Source: Zerene cesonia
Lineage: Eukaryota; Arthropoda; Insecta; Lepidoptera; Pieridae
Assembly (NCBI RefSeq): GCF_012273895.1
Contig: NW_024045137.1
Coordinates: 930,001-994,000 of the forward strand
Length of the DNA stretch: 64,000 nucleotides
Reading direction: 5' to 3'
Shown here: one piece after another, positions 15,001-21,645 of the stretch
How positions within the stretch are numbered: the stretch's first letter is position 1
Layout of the letters: every line of letters begins with the position of its first letter
Position numbers and translations under genes: made by a program
Notes under the pieces: generated by a model
Seen by the model: only the letters and a program-made list of their open reading frames with translations
Told to the model about the DNA's origin: nothing
Database searches by the model: none

Positions 15001-16942
15001 ACATACAAATAGTGTTTGTGCCAGGAATAGATTTTTTACCGTGTAACTTATTTATTTTTTTTGTTTCATGTTTCTTGCCTATGTTAATATGATAATATGA
15101 TAATAGAGCTTTACGAATCGGCAATAACTAACGATTAGGTCCATATTTATTAACATTAGTCGTATAATTAATAAAATAATATGATAATATAATTAACAAT
15201 GTATATTATTTATCCATTGTGCCTATAAATTTTAAGTAACAGCGTGGTACTACTAGGGGTCTTAGAGCTATACTGACTAGGCCAATTTGGCGTGTGGATA
15301 ACTTCTAAATTCTATTGATTTTATTTGCTATTTGATAATAATATAATACGCTATGTGCGAGATCTAGATCCGATTTAAAATGCCTAAAGTCTGAAACTAT
15401 TAGTAATATTTAAACACGCATCGTCATTTGTAATGTGATGTTATTCCATAGGTTTTTTATTTGTTAATTTCTATAAAAATTACAGACAAGTATCATTTTC
15501 TTTTCTTTTCTTAATTTATCGTGGAGATGTTGTTATCCAAGCACCGAACTGGCCTTGTGTCTATATAAATTGGTCTATATAGACATCGTACCCTCTAAGA
15601 CTTCTTATGTCTATGGGCATGTGTGAAGACAACGTTGTCTTCTATCTCGCTCGTGCCGATAGCGCTGTCTCTTTCGTAGTGTTAAATCGGAGTGAGGACC
15701 CACATCGCTTGGCATGTTAACAAATTCGATATGTAAATAAAAATGTTACGTTTTTAATATATCTTTTTGCTTTATTTTTTATTTATTCGGTGGTGGATGC
15801 CCTGTATGTAATTTTTATTCTCATATAAGAGGGTTAGGATTATGCAAAAATTGAAAAGATAACAACTGAAGAGTGTATTAATTGGGCTTATTTTTAAAAG
15901 CGCTACTTATAAAATTTCAGATTGTTTATCAATACTTTCGAGTTGTGAATGCTTGTTTTTTATCGCAGAAATATACTTCGTTTTGTTGTTTATATTAATT
16001 AATGAGATCATGATTACTGACCCGATGATGAAGTATGCCCATGTTAATTTTTTTCTCTTATTTATCATTGAATATTGGCAACACTGATGATTATGTGAAA
16101 ATCTTAAGATCCCGTAAATAAAACTTATCATTTAACATTGTAGTAACGACATAAAACATCAACAACTAATATTTATTAAAAAGAAACATGCTTTCAGTAG
16201 AAAAAAAAAACTAAAATTTATCTTCTAATCTTGCTGTCATGCTTTTGACATTGTACATATGAAATGTTTTTAAATATCGAGCATGTTTATGTCCACACCA
16301 AAAGGGGATTTCAAATTTGAAAAAGGAATTACTCATTTTTTTTTTTACTCATTTTTTTTATTAAATAAGAAGAAATGAATCGCAAAACGCCCCTTTTGGT
16401 GTCGATGGTTTAGATCGATCGAGAGTTTGACAAATAATGACTGTGATATTCGGTCAATGCTAGCATGACTTGTAAATATTTGCATGGTTGTGATATATTT
16501 CGATGCAAGACACACGCATGGAAAGCCATATGCCATAAACTTCTGGACGCATGGTATGTTCATTTTTAATTATTATGCACTTAGTTTGTAGTTGATAATG
16601 CCACTCTGTGCGGTTTAAAATTTCGCTGAAAATTTTCTGGTCACATCTGTATGCATTCGGGATAATAAATCTTGGAGCTATAATGTAAATTCAAAATTGA
16701 AACATTATTTTTTTTATTGCACTTTATTTGTTGATTTTTTTTGTACACGCGCAGCGGTATATTTATCTTTTTTTTTTTATCCGCTACGTCAGGCTCTGGA
16801 CGACGAGTTCGCAGCTCAGCTGGAGGAGCAGGAGCGGCTCGCGGAGAACGCCCGCCTCCCGCTTCCCACGTCGAGCATGCCGCAGCACAGCTCGGCGCTG
16901 CACTCGTCCCGGACGAGCCTCACGTCGAGCCACTACGAGTGA
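1..16942 (+). CDS. Slik: Ste20-like kinase SLK/LOK (Slik), C-terminal half, 5' partial
   Basis: Exons by splice signals and unbroken frame: 1-365, 1564-1713, 3477-3654, 4257-4357, 4826-4947, 5442-5552, 6345-6437, 7354-7456, 7915-8072, 8340-8751, 9224-9378, 9884-10052, 10827-10922, 11417-11560, then 12768-13592 or 16793-16942. The 14 shared exons give 785 codons. The N-terminal kinase domain lies left of the window. The first exons are charged, Ser-rich or Ala/Gln-rich linker. From KRTRKFEIDG (exon 7354) onward the protein is a long Arg/Glu/Gln coiled coil that follows the SLK/STK10 tail (the polo-kinase-kinase region), with landmarks such as REAALWELEE, RHQLAKRQLKD and EKRSLPKRIRAEQK. Family members phosphorylate ERM proteins and polo-like kinases at the cell cortex; that is family knowledge, not visible here. 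All junctions are GT-AG and phase-compatible. SLK versus STK10 cannot be separated; insects have one such gene. Confidence 0.93.
384..561 (+). mobile_element. Helitron-like element, copy 1 of a family
   Basis: It starts TC and ends CTAG, flanked by A and T, as non-autonomous Helitrons are. A second copy is at 44231-44410 with the same ends and the same body (ttctcgtgtcacagtt). It begins 18 bp after the Slik splice donor at 366. There is no coding capacity. Confidence 0.75.
591..790 (+). mobile_element. Non-autonomous repeat (ctacatagtataaa family)
   Basis: The block contains the motif ctacatagtataaa near its start and ends with a Helitron-like accgcgggccacaactggt. Related copies are at 31378-31630, 47932-48010 and 61287-61575. 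It lies in the first Slik intron. The rest of this intron, apart from the elements listed, is plain AT-rich sequence. Confidence 0.5.
915..1111 (+). mobile_element. tRNA-derived SINE (family B)
   Basis: The head resembles a tRNA, with a B-box-like gggttcaattcccgg and an A-box-like gttaacgcgtgagcg. The body contains aaagaaaatcgatcagtgaa and ends ccattaggggac. A near full copy lies inverted at 51131-51335, and a truncated one is at 36103-36240. Confidence 0.7.
1319..1470. mobile_element. Foldback MITE (cccgacgtttcgaac family)
   Basis: Inverted arms of about 50 bp (aacggattttaaacgcgatt and its complement) flank a core with acccgacgtttcgaac. Close copies are at 42785-42936 and 47299-47431, with fragments near 7128, 36539, 41646 and 47095. 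It lies in a Slik intron, about 90 bp before exon 1564. Confidence 0.75.
1768..1954. mobile_element. Short TIR element (gaagtttcacttc family)
   Basis: The termini are short inverted repeats related to gaagtgaaacttc. The interior holds acaaaaatgtgtagaatg-like sequence and agccggcaaagaatgagac-like sequence shared with copies at 2534-2717, 51687-51856 and an interrupted one ending at 6228. It has no ORF. Confidence 0.65.
2255..2346 (+). mobile_element. 3' end of SINE family C
   Basis: It carries the family-C body and tail (ttctattctttcaaaa, aagcatttcaatgctata, aactaaaaattaaa) without the tRNA-like head. It is a 5'-truncated copy in a Slik intron. Confidence 0.6.
2534..2717. mobile_element. Short TIR element (gaagtttcacttc family), best copy
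   Basis: It opens with gaagtgaaacttc at 2534-2546 and closes with gaagtttcacttc at 2705-2717, which are complementary. The interior is shared with the other copies. It lies in the intron before exon 3477; the rest of that intron (2746-3470) is AT-rich with no gene. Confidence 0.7.
3776..3990 (-). mobile_element. SINE family D, minus orientation
   Basis: It matches the complement of the longer plus copies at 48577, 60687 and 63260. Shared pieces are agctggtgggtcgtctgatgg, a cctaccaccgccc-type segment and the ggggcgtgatacttccccg segment. It sits 120 bp after exon 3477-3654. Apparent ORFs through it are not genes. Confidence 0.65.
3998..4211 (+). mobile_element. Helitron-like element next to a Slik acceptor
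   Basis: It starts TCTTAATATATAAA and ends GTGTGCTAG, flanked by A and T. It ends 45 bp before the exon at 4257, so it nearly abuts the branch-point region of that intron. Confidence 0.7.
4415..4562 (+). mobile_element. SINE family A, 5'-truncated
   Basis: It contains acggtgaaggaaaacatcg, aaaccggcatgtccgagaat and ctcataggaggcctgtgtc, ending in a (GAT)n tail. This is the 3' half of the tRNA-derived family with full copies at 37045 and 44690. It is followed by a (GTCA/GTCT)n run at about 4598-4690. Confidence 0.7.
4948..5112. repeat. Purine-rich (GA)n tract after a Slik donor
   Basis: Almost pure purine, GAGA-rich sequence starts at the donor of exon 4826-4947. It is a microsatellite-like expansion. 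The following 5155-5330 holds a degenerate copy of the aaaacacgctttta-type repeat seen at 46505 and 58710. Confidence 0.6.
5586..6245. mobile_element. Nested elements around an assembly gap
   Basis: A minus-strand SINE-D fragment (5586-5683) runs into an N gap (5684-5897). After the gap comes the interior of a gaagtttcacttc-family element (5898-5985) that resumes at 6186-6228. It is interrupted by a plus-orientation SINE-D 3' half (about 5986-6175, ending in an A-rich tail), so the SINE inserted into the older TIR element. Confidence 0.65.
5684..5897. other. Assembly gap (214 N)
   Basis: A run of N lies between two repeats in the Slik intron 5553-6344. Repeat collapse is the likely cause. 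No coding exon appears to be lost, because the phase of the flanking exons (2 to 2) is compatible. Confidence 0.95.
6516..7012. mobile_element. Inverted pair of Helitron fragments with (TCCA)n expansion
   Basis: A plus-strand copy of the cctactaatattataaatg family (6516-6738) meets a minus-strand partial copy (6720-7012). Inside the second copy a (TCCA)n microsatellite spans about 6842-7000. The tandem WMDG/IHPS peptides predicted from it are translation of the repeat only. Confidence 0.7.
7128..7215. mobile_element. Foldback MITE fragment
   Basis: It contains acccgacgtttcgaacac and tacagcgagcgtggtcacgg from the core of the family at 1319. It lies in the intron before exon 7354. Confidence 0.55.
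7518..7710 (-). mobile_element. SINE family C, degenerate minus copy
   Basis: It holds the complement of a tRNA-like head (atcacgaggcgggattcgaa), a cttctactctt segment and then a catt-caaatgcttt core. It lies in the Slik intron 7457-7914; the rest of the intron is AT-rich. Confidence 0.55.
9803..9830. repeat. (CT)n microsatellite
   Basis: A pyrimidine dinucleotide run lies about 55 bp before exon 9884 and may strengthen its weak acceptor region. The intron 9379-9883 holds no other recognised element. Confidence 0.7.
10445..11141. mobile_element. Helitron-like fragments flanking exon 10827
   Basis: A plus fragment (about 10447-10530, ctaataatattataaatg start) lies before the Slik exon 10827-10922. 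A minus copy of the second family lies after it, at 10967-11141 (starting CTAG, with tgaaagaatttttcaaatcg-like body). The intervening exon is real coding sequence. A further degenerate fragment is at 12065-12170. Confidence 0.55.
11202..11232. repeat. Possible solo end of a Harbinger-type MITE
   Basis: ttaggggtcatccataaa resembles the terminal repeat of the MITE at 47761-47909. It is degenerate and single, so the call is tentative. Confidence 0.3.
12768..13592 (+). CDS. Slik: Slik alternative last exon 1 (long C-terminus)
   Basis: The acceptor follows the tract ttttccacccag. The exon opens in phase 0, matching the donor at 11560, and encodes 274 residues to a TGA at 13590. It begins KLIETFEKQLDDHEKKFG, which aligns without gaps to the start of the other last exon (ALDDEFAAQLEEQERLAE). 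It continues into a low-complexity Ser/Arg/Asn-rich tail with repeated RxxS-like sites, including RRSVSQQSLKQ and RSSSPNRL. An upstream reading frame is open from about 12711, but no ATG or donor supports a longer exon. The isoform would be 1059 residues from the window edge. Transcript evidence is not available here, so usage is inferred from the splice site and coding character. Confidence 0.85.
   Translation, partial: KLIETFEKQLDDHEKKFGIAIPDRRVYLDVPWPQNVLQHILSSYHQRNSFIGSLSRSRTSLNLALTTANTPDLERRSSSPNRLTKSAASSATNTAKRGKLSKAQKFGSTSNLKLVSEKISGFSVFTNQQPIMAYADIPREVSRIDEESKGLTRARPVDKKLNRQSLSEHLFKQVNSEGHEAMRRSVSQQSLKQDVSMEAVVIDMPSLEGRYDERSVASVSSKGSDDERHFSRWGPVRGSNSYSNAPNVPVSQLSTLNLKTVAKDKGRSPPDSVA
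13593..15741 (+). other. Slik: 3' UTR of the long Slik isoform
   Basis: This is AT-rich, unique-looking sequence after the TGA at 13590, with almost no recognisable transposon, unlike the introns upstream. Poly(A) signals AATAAA occur at 14596-14601 and 15736-15741; either could end the transcript. Pumilio-type TGTAAATA sites overlap both signals (14592 and 15732). A (CATA)n run lies at about 14985-15006. A short hairpin (tgtctatata / tatatagaca) is at about 15558-15584. I see no coding exon between here and 16793. Confidence 0.6.
15742..16792 (+). other. Intron sequence before the second Slik last exon
   Basis: About 1 kb of AT-rich sequence lies between the distal poly(A) signal of the long isoform and the acceptor at 16792. 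It lacks obvious mobile elements and long ORFs. A T-rich tract with a final ag precedes exon 16793. Nothing else is recognisable. Confidence 0.5.
16793..16942 (+). CDS. Slik: Slik alternative last exon 2 (short C-terminus)
   Basis: The acceptor follows a long T tract and ctacgtcag. The exon is phase 0 and encodes ALDDEFAAQLEEQERLAE and 31 more residues, ending SSHYE and TGA (16940-16942). The opening matches the final coiled-coil segment of vertebrate SLK/STK10, so this is the ancestral-type end. The remaining tail is Ser/His/Pro-rich and short. The total from the window edge is 834 residues. It competes with the exon at 12768 for the donor at 11560; use of this exon requires skipping the first last exon and its poly(A) signals. 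Confidence 0.88.
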   Translation, partial: ALDDEFAAQLEEQERLAENARLPLPTSSMPQHSSALHSSRTSLTSSHYE

Positions 16943-19200
16943 CAGCTGTCAGCGGTCATCTGACAGCTGTCAAATTCAAAATCGCCACCAAACTGAAGCC
17001 GTGCATAAATGACATTCGATTCTCTTTCTCTACTAATCACGAACGCGAGTAGAATGTAAAAGAGTACTATTGTGTTCTTTATCGCTAATTGTTTTAGATT
17101 ATGTGACACGTAGTAGTTGGTAGTTTATACGAGGTTAATAACATATTGTGTATTTATTGTTTTCGCAATCTCATAATTATCTTAATGTGTATCACTGTTA
17201 GGGAACTATTTCATTGCTCTTTTTCGAGGTTTTCTCTCCACTTGATTTCCCGTCTGCGGCTTTGGTGTAACGACATCATCGTTCGACGCTTTGTAGTTGA
17301 ATATTTCCAGCTCAAATAAACGGGGACGTATTCAAAGTATAATGTACTGTATGTTGAAAAATTTAACTTTAAAAATACACAAGTCACTGAAAATTTTAAA
17401 TTAGGAATTGTACTCGGAATTTATATGCAGCACAGATGATATATCTGTCAAATTGGCGATTGTTGTGTTGTTTTTTAAATGAGAAGTGCCAAATAATGAT
17501 GTTTACCAGTAATGGCTACTTAAAATTCGGGGTGTTTTGGTAAATTGCGTGCACCGCATAGGCATATTGTGTGAATGATTAGGTCTAGGCGAGATTTAGG
17601 TATAGGATTTGATAGGAATTGACTAACCGCGGTGCTTGTCTGAGACTGCTTTTAACACCATGGGGTGCTTTTTCGTCGTATGTTGTAGCTAGATAATGAA
17701 GATGAAAAAAAAAACATTTAGGCCTAATGTGTTCCCGCTGAGGGCGTTTTCAAACTTCGAATTATTGACGGGTCTGTCTTTTTTATATTTGGTAATTTTT
17801 ACGAGATATTCCATAGATTAAATAGAATAGTGGATGCGGATAAGGGAGTCAAAATTTTTGTAAGTGTGATGTATATTTGTACATACGAATGGAGTTCGAA
17901 TAGTCAGCCGTCTGACGTGTAGATAGATATAGGTGGAAAAAAAAAATATTTTTTCATGTACAGTATTTACGTATTTTTAATATCTTAACACGTGCCTACT
18001 TAATTTAGAGACCCTAAGCTTTGGTGACGTTCTTCGTTTTCGTTTTACTTATATTTCGTATTTAATTAAAGTATAATACTTTTTTTTTTCAATTTTTTAA
18101 TCTATAGGTTAACCAAAGACGAAAATTTCAGAACTATACGCCTAGTCTCCGACTTGTCTATGACTTCCTAGATTTGACAACGATTTTTTAACCTTCTGAT
18201 TGCACTCGTTTTATTGTTTATGCTTATTCCATGATGTTCACTGATTATTTGTTGTTTTCTCAATAAAATGAGGATAGTTTTATCTATTACAAAAAGTAAA
18301 AATAAGAGAAATATATGTCTGTGAAAGATCAGTTACATGTGTTTTAGCATAAGATTTGTTATTCTCGCACATTCTTGAACTGTTAACACGGTGACGATAT
18401 TAAAAAAAGTTTTAGAGTCAGTTATATCTATAATTTCATTAATATTATTGTAGCACATTGTCCGCATTATAATCACATTAACTGATTGAATATTTTCCTT
18501 CTATTCAGCCCGGAAAATACGGGTGTGGTTATATATTTTTAGTATTAAAATACGTATTAGTAACTGGACTTTATGAATTTATATACTATGGTACATTTCA
18601 ATATTCGTATCGACGATTCAATCCGCACTCTCGCTAACCGTCTCGACCTTCCGGCCATTAACCTCCCATCAATACGCTTACACCGTCATATGTACAAAAC
18701 ATATCTTAAGAAATGATGTTTATTTTTTCTGTGTAACATATCGCAGTTAACGTTTAGAACGATAATATATTTTATTGTAGCCGCAGCATATACGATGTTG
18801 CGCTGGGCCGAATCGGGTTTGACGTTTGGATTGACACCAAGTTTGACAGCTGTCAAAGCTGTCAAACTTGGTGTCAATGCAGCGATAACTTCGTATGTGT
18901 TCGCCGAACTATGCTAGGAGCCTGTTCACTGTTATATATTGTAATAATAAGTAGATACATGCACACATAGAAACGCGCCAAGTCTAGCAAGACTGTTATA
19001 AAATAATTTTTTTTTGTTTGTTTGTAATGTGTAAATTATGTAGTGTATCGAGTCCATGTTTGAGATTACCGCAGTATTCGAGACGTAATTATTTTTAGTT
19101 GTAACAATATAGCCATAGCCATTTTTAATGTTAATTTTATTATATTTTGTCTATATGCAGTAAAATAAATTATTGTTACAACTTTTTGAGATATAAAGAC
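16943..19200 (+). other. Slik: 3' UTR of the short Slik isoform
   Basis: About 2.2 kb of AT-rich unique sequence follows the stop, again nearly free of transposons. AATAAA occurs at 17315-17320 and at 19164-19169; the latter is followed by a T-rich and GT-rich stretch and is the best distal end. The palindrome TGACAGCTGTCA occurs at 16940 and 16961, and again in a hairpin at 18844. No ORF of note is present. Confidence 0.6.
18785..18915 (+). repeat. Perfect 22-bp hairpin inside a longer imperfect foldback
   Basis: Bases 18830-18851 pair perfectly with 18857-18878 around a five-base loop (GTCAA). Outward, the pairing continues imperfectly: segments near 18791-18804 match the complement of 18881-18895, and AGCATA at 18785 pairs with TATGCT at 18910. 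It lies in the Slik 3' UTR. It could be a small foldback transposon, a pre-miRNA-like stem or a structured UTR element; the sequence alone does not decide. Confidence 0.8.
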
Positions 19201-19894
19201 CTTAATTTGTACTTCGTTGTTTTATTTACCACCCAGTCGAATTATATTAGAGCTGTTATAATAATATCGTTACTGTAAGGTATACAATTTACCAATTTTG
19301 TCTACATTAATTTTATATGGAGATTTTTTTAACGTATGTTTGTAACGTTTTCACGCAAAACCCACTGAACAGATTTCAACAATTCTTTCACCATTGAAAA
19401 TCTGCAAATTCATTAAGTAAAAGTAACCAACTGGCAGTCAATTTGCAAGTATCATGTGAATTTTTCAAAGCGTTGGACCGATTCTTCCATAGAATCTCAA
19501 TGTTCGAATTACGAAGTCAAGGACAGGTATTCACAAGTTTCACGATAATTAATCATACCTATCTAACCGTTATTAGAAACGAAGAATGAAGTAGATACAG
19601 GTAGGCCATCGGTGACGAGACAGGTTGAAGTTAGTTAATTTTTATCAAATGATAAGTTGATAAATTCAGTTATTCAGTAAAGAATTAAAGAATTCCACTA
19701 TTATAATTATTTAAATATGTGCATAAATACACAACCTTTTTGCCCAATAAAACTAATTCAAAATCTAAGAATAAATTAAATAAAGACGTTAATCACTTTA
19801 GTCGTCAATGACGTTTCAAAATTTTTATTGCAAAATTGCTATTTCAACATTTTGGCATTAATATGGGCCGAACGATTGAAATTTTGAATAAAAA
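19201..19894. other. Intergenic, AT-rich, no gene seen
   Basis: This lies between the Slik 3' end and the orphan ORF. A very degenerate Helitron-like stretch (acgcaaaacccactgaacag) is at about 19350-19480. A possible 11-codon upstream ORF starts at 19863 and overlaps the ATG of the next feature by four bases. Confidence 0.5.
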
Positions 19895-20242
19895 ATGAAC
19901 TCCGTCGGTACCCAGACGTGGTGCCATTATTTCGATGAAAACTACAAAAAATGCGGTCTCCTGAACGCAATCCAGCATATCGATATATATGGGAAAATTC
20001 GCACAAGTTACGTAGAAAATAGGAAAATGGACAATTCAGCTGTGACGTCTGTTTCAACGTATTGCAAGAAGTTTGTCCAACCTGTACGTGTATCGGATGT
20101 CGATAGTAGATTATCCCAATTCACTGTAAAGACGAAAGTCAGTGGTTTGTATCCGGGTAATGATATTTTGTCGAAGAAGATTAAGGCGCGGTCTAGTAAC
20201 TTGAAGAGCAACCTTGTCTTTGGTACTGTGATGGTGAGGTGA
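19895..20242 (+). CDS. Orphan single-exon protein, 115 aa
   Basis: ATG at 19895, TGA ending at 20242, and AATAAA at 20259-20264, 17 bp after the stop: a compact complete gene in outline. The protein starts MNSVGTQTWCHYFDENYKKC, is basic toward its end (LSKKIKARSSNLKSN), and has no signal peptide, membrane segment or domain I recognise. Codon composition is less AT-driven than the surrounding DNA. It lies between two genes, in no annotated intron, and matches none of the repeat families in the window. Chance ORFs this long are uncommon but possible here. It might be a lineage-specific gene or a fossil of a retroposed gene; I do not assign a function. Confidence 0.5.
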   Translation: MNSVGTQTWCHYFDENYKKCGLLNAIQHIDIYGKIRTSYVENRKMDNSAVTSVSTYCKKFVQPVRVSDVDSRLSQFTVKTKVSGLYPGNDILSKKIKARSSNLKSNLVFGTVMVR

Positions 20243-20258
20243 AATTTGTTTGTTCTTG

Positions 20259-20264
20259 AATAAA
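20259..20264 (+). promoter_or_regulatory. Poly(A) signal of the orphan ORF
   Basis: AATAAA lies 17 bp downstream of the orphan stop codon and is followed by a T/G-rich stretch. Confidence 0.5.
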
Positions 20265-21577
20265 TATGTGACAAACATGGTGTTACATTATTACAAGAAT
20301 CGCTCAGAGTTCGACTTTCCAAATCCCTTAACTTATTAAAAATACAGAACACAAATCATCTACCTTTGTGCAAATATATTTTGATGAGTAGCAGCTTTTA
20401 CTGCTTTCGCCCGAAGTGGCACAGGATAATAAATATATTATAGCTTATGTTAAACGGTAAAGATAACGTTCTATTCTAAGATAGAAGACTTTTTTAGATC
20501 GGATAATAGCTTTTGAGTTAATACATATCAATAAAATTAGTTACACGACGTAACTTTCACGCTTATGTAAGAAAAATATACTTATTTTATTTTATTATAG
20601 ATTATAATACAACGTATTTTTTAGACTTTCTAAAAAATACGTTGTATTAATCAACTTCATTGTCTCGCTTGCTTTTATATAGAGAAACTTAAGAAAATTT
20701 TGTAATCCGGGCGATCCTAGTCAGGATAATAGAATTTTTATTTTTTTTTTATTCATGATATGGAAGCGCTTGACCACGATCTCGCCTGATGGTAAGCTGA
20801 GATGTGGTCTAAGATGGAGCGCGCTTCCCTAGAAGGTACTTGTTCACTCCTCTCTTGAAGACCTCCAGATTGTACTCGTCGGGGAACACAGGAACACAGG
20901 AAGCATGTTCCAATCCCTTGCGGTTCGAATAAAGAATAAATAGAAATACACATGAAATTATTGTAATATCACTGCCGATCTCAAACTAGATATTTCTCTT
21001 AAAAGTAGCCCGAGTAATTCTAGCCCCATCACTTGATCTACAGAAAAATAAAACATACAAGACTCGAAAATACTACTCTTATATTATATTCCTTTGAAAA
21101 CAATGACAGATTTTCACGTAATTTTTTCATTATCGGCTAAAGTTTACCCATAAATATTTTTTTCCAATTCAACACTATACATTTTATATCATTAATCATT
21201 CATCATCATCAGCCCATATATGTTCCCACTGCTGGGACACAGGCCTCCTATGAGCGTTCAGGCCATAATCCACCACGCTGGCCAAGTGCGGGTTGGTAGA
21301 TGTCACGTGTCGTCGAATTTTTTGATTTTTAGACATGCCAATATTTTCCTTCACCGTTTTAACTAGTGGTGATGTTATTCACATGTGCAGATAAATTAAA
21401 AATCAATTTATACCCTCCATGCTCGCCTGGTCTCGAACCACCGACTTAACGATTTTAAGTTTGAGGTCCTCACCACTGAGCCACCACTGTTTACTATATA
21501 TTCATTACCGTTACATAATTATATTCGTTAATTATTGAAGCGGATAAATTAAAATTTATTTTAAAGTTAAATAAAAA
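20265..21577. other. Intergenic with repeats
   Basis: It contains a LINE/SINE-tail fragment at about 20755-20945 (ctcgcctgatggtaagctga, tccctagaaggtacttgttc, tgtactcgtcgggg), a family also seen near 30420 and 40290. A minus-strand SINE-A copy follows at 21200-21490. Otherwise it is AT-rich with no gene. Confidence 0.6.
21200..21490 (-). mobile_element. tRNA-derived SINE family A, minus, near full length
   Basis: Read on the minus strand it has the tRNA-like head (gtggtggctcagtggtgag), a diverged B box and a (GAT)n tail at 21200. It lies 90 bp beyond the ILF2 poly(A) signals. Confidence 0.7.
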
Positions 21578-21583
21578 TTTATT
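21578..21583 (-). promoter_or_regulatory. ILF2: ILF2 poly(A) signal
   Basis: AATAAA on the minus strand, 31 nt past the stop of the last exon, with a second AATAAA at 21555-21560. Its position supports the short last coding exon. Confidence 0.7.
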
Positions 21584-21613
21584 TAAGATCTTACATCACA
21601 ATTTTCTTACAAA

Positions 21614-21645
21614 CTACGCAGCTACGCCATCTGGGACCTCTTCAT
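21614..21645 (-). CDS. ILF2: ILF2 last coding exon, 32 nt
   Basis: A strong acceptor (gatatttccttttacag) precedes ATGAAGAGG. Joined in phase to the donor AAAG|GTTGGT at 22208, it reads Asp-Glu-Glu-Val-Pro-Asp-Gly-Val-Ala-Ala-stop, extending the acidic end PEPMDTDDK that NF45 proteins have. The poly(A) signal follows directly. Without it the protein would stop eight bases past the donor. Confidence 0.7.
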
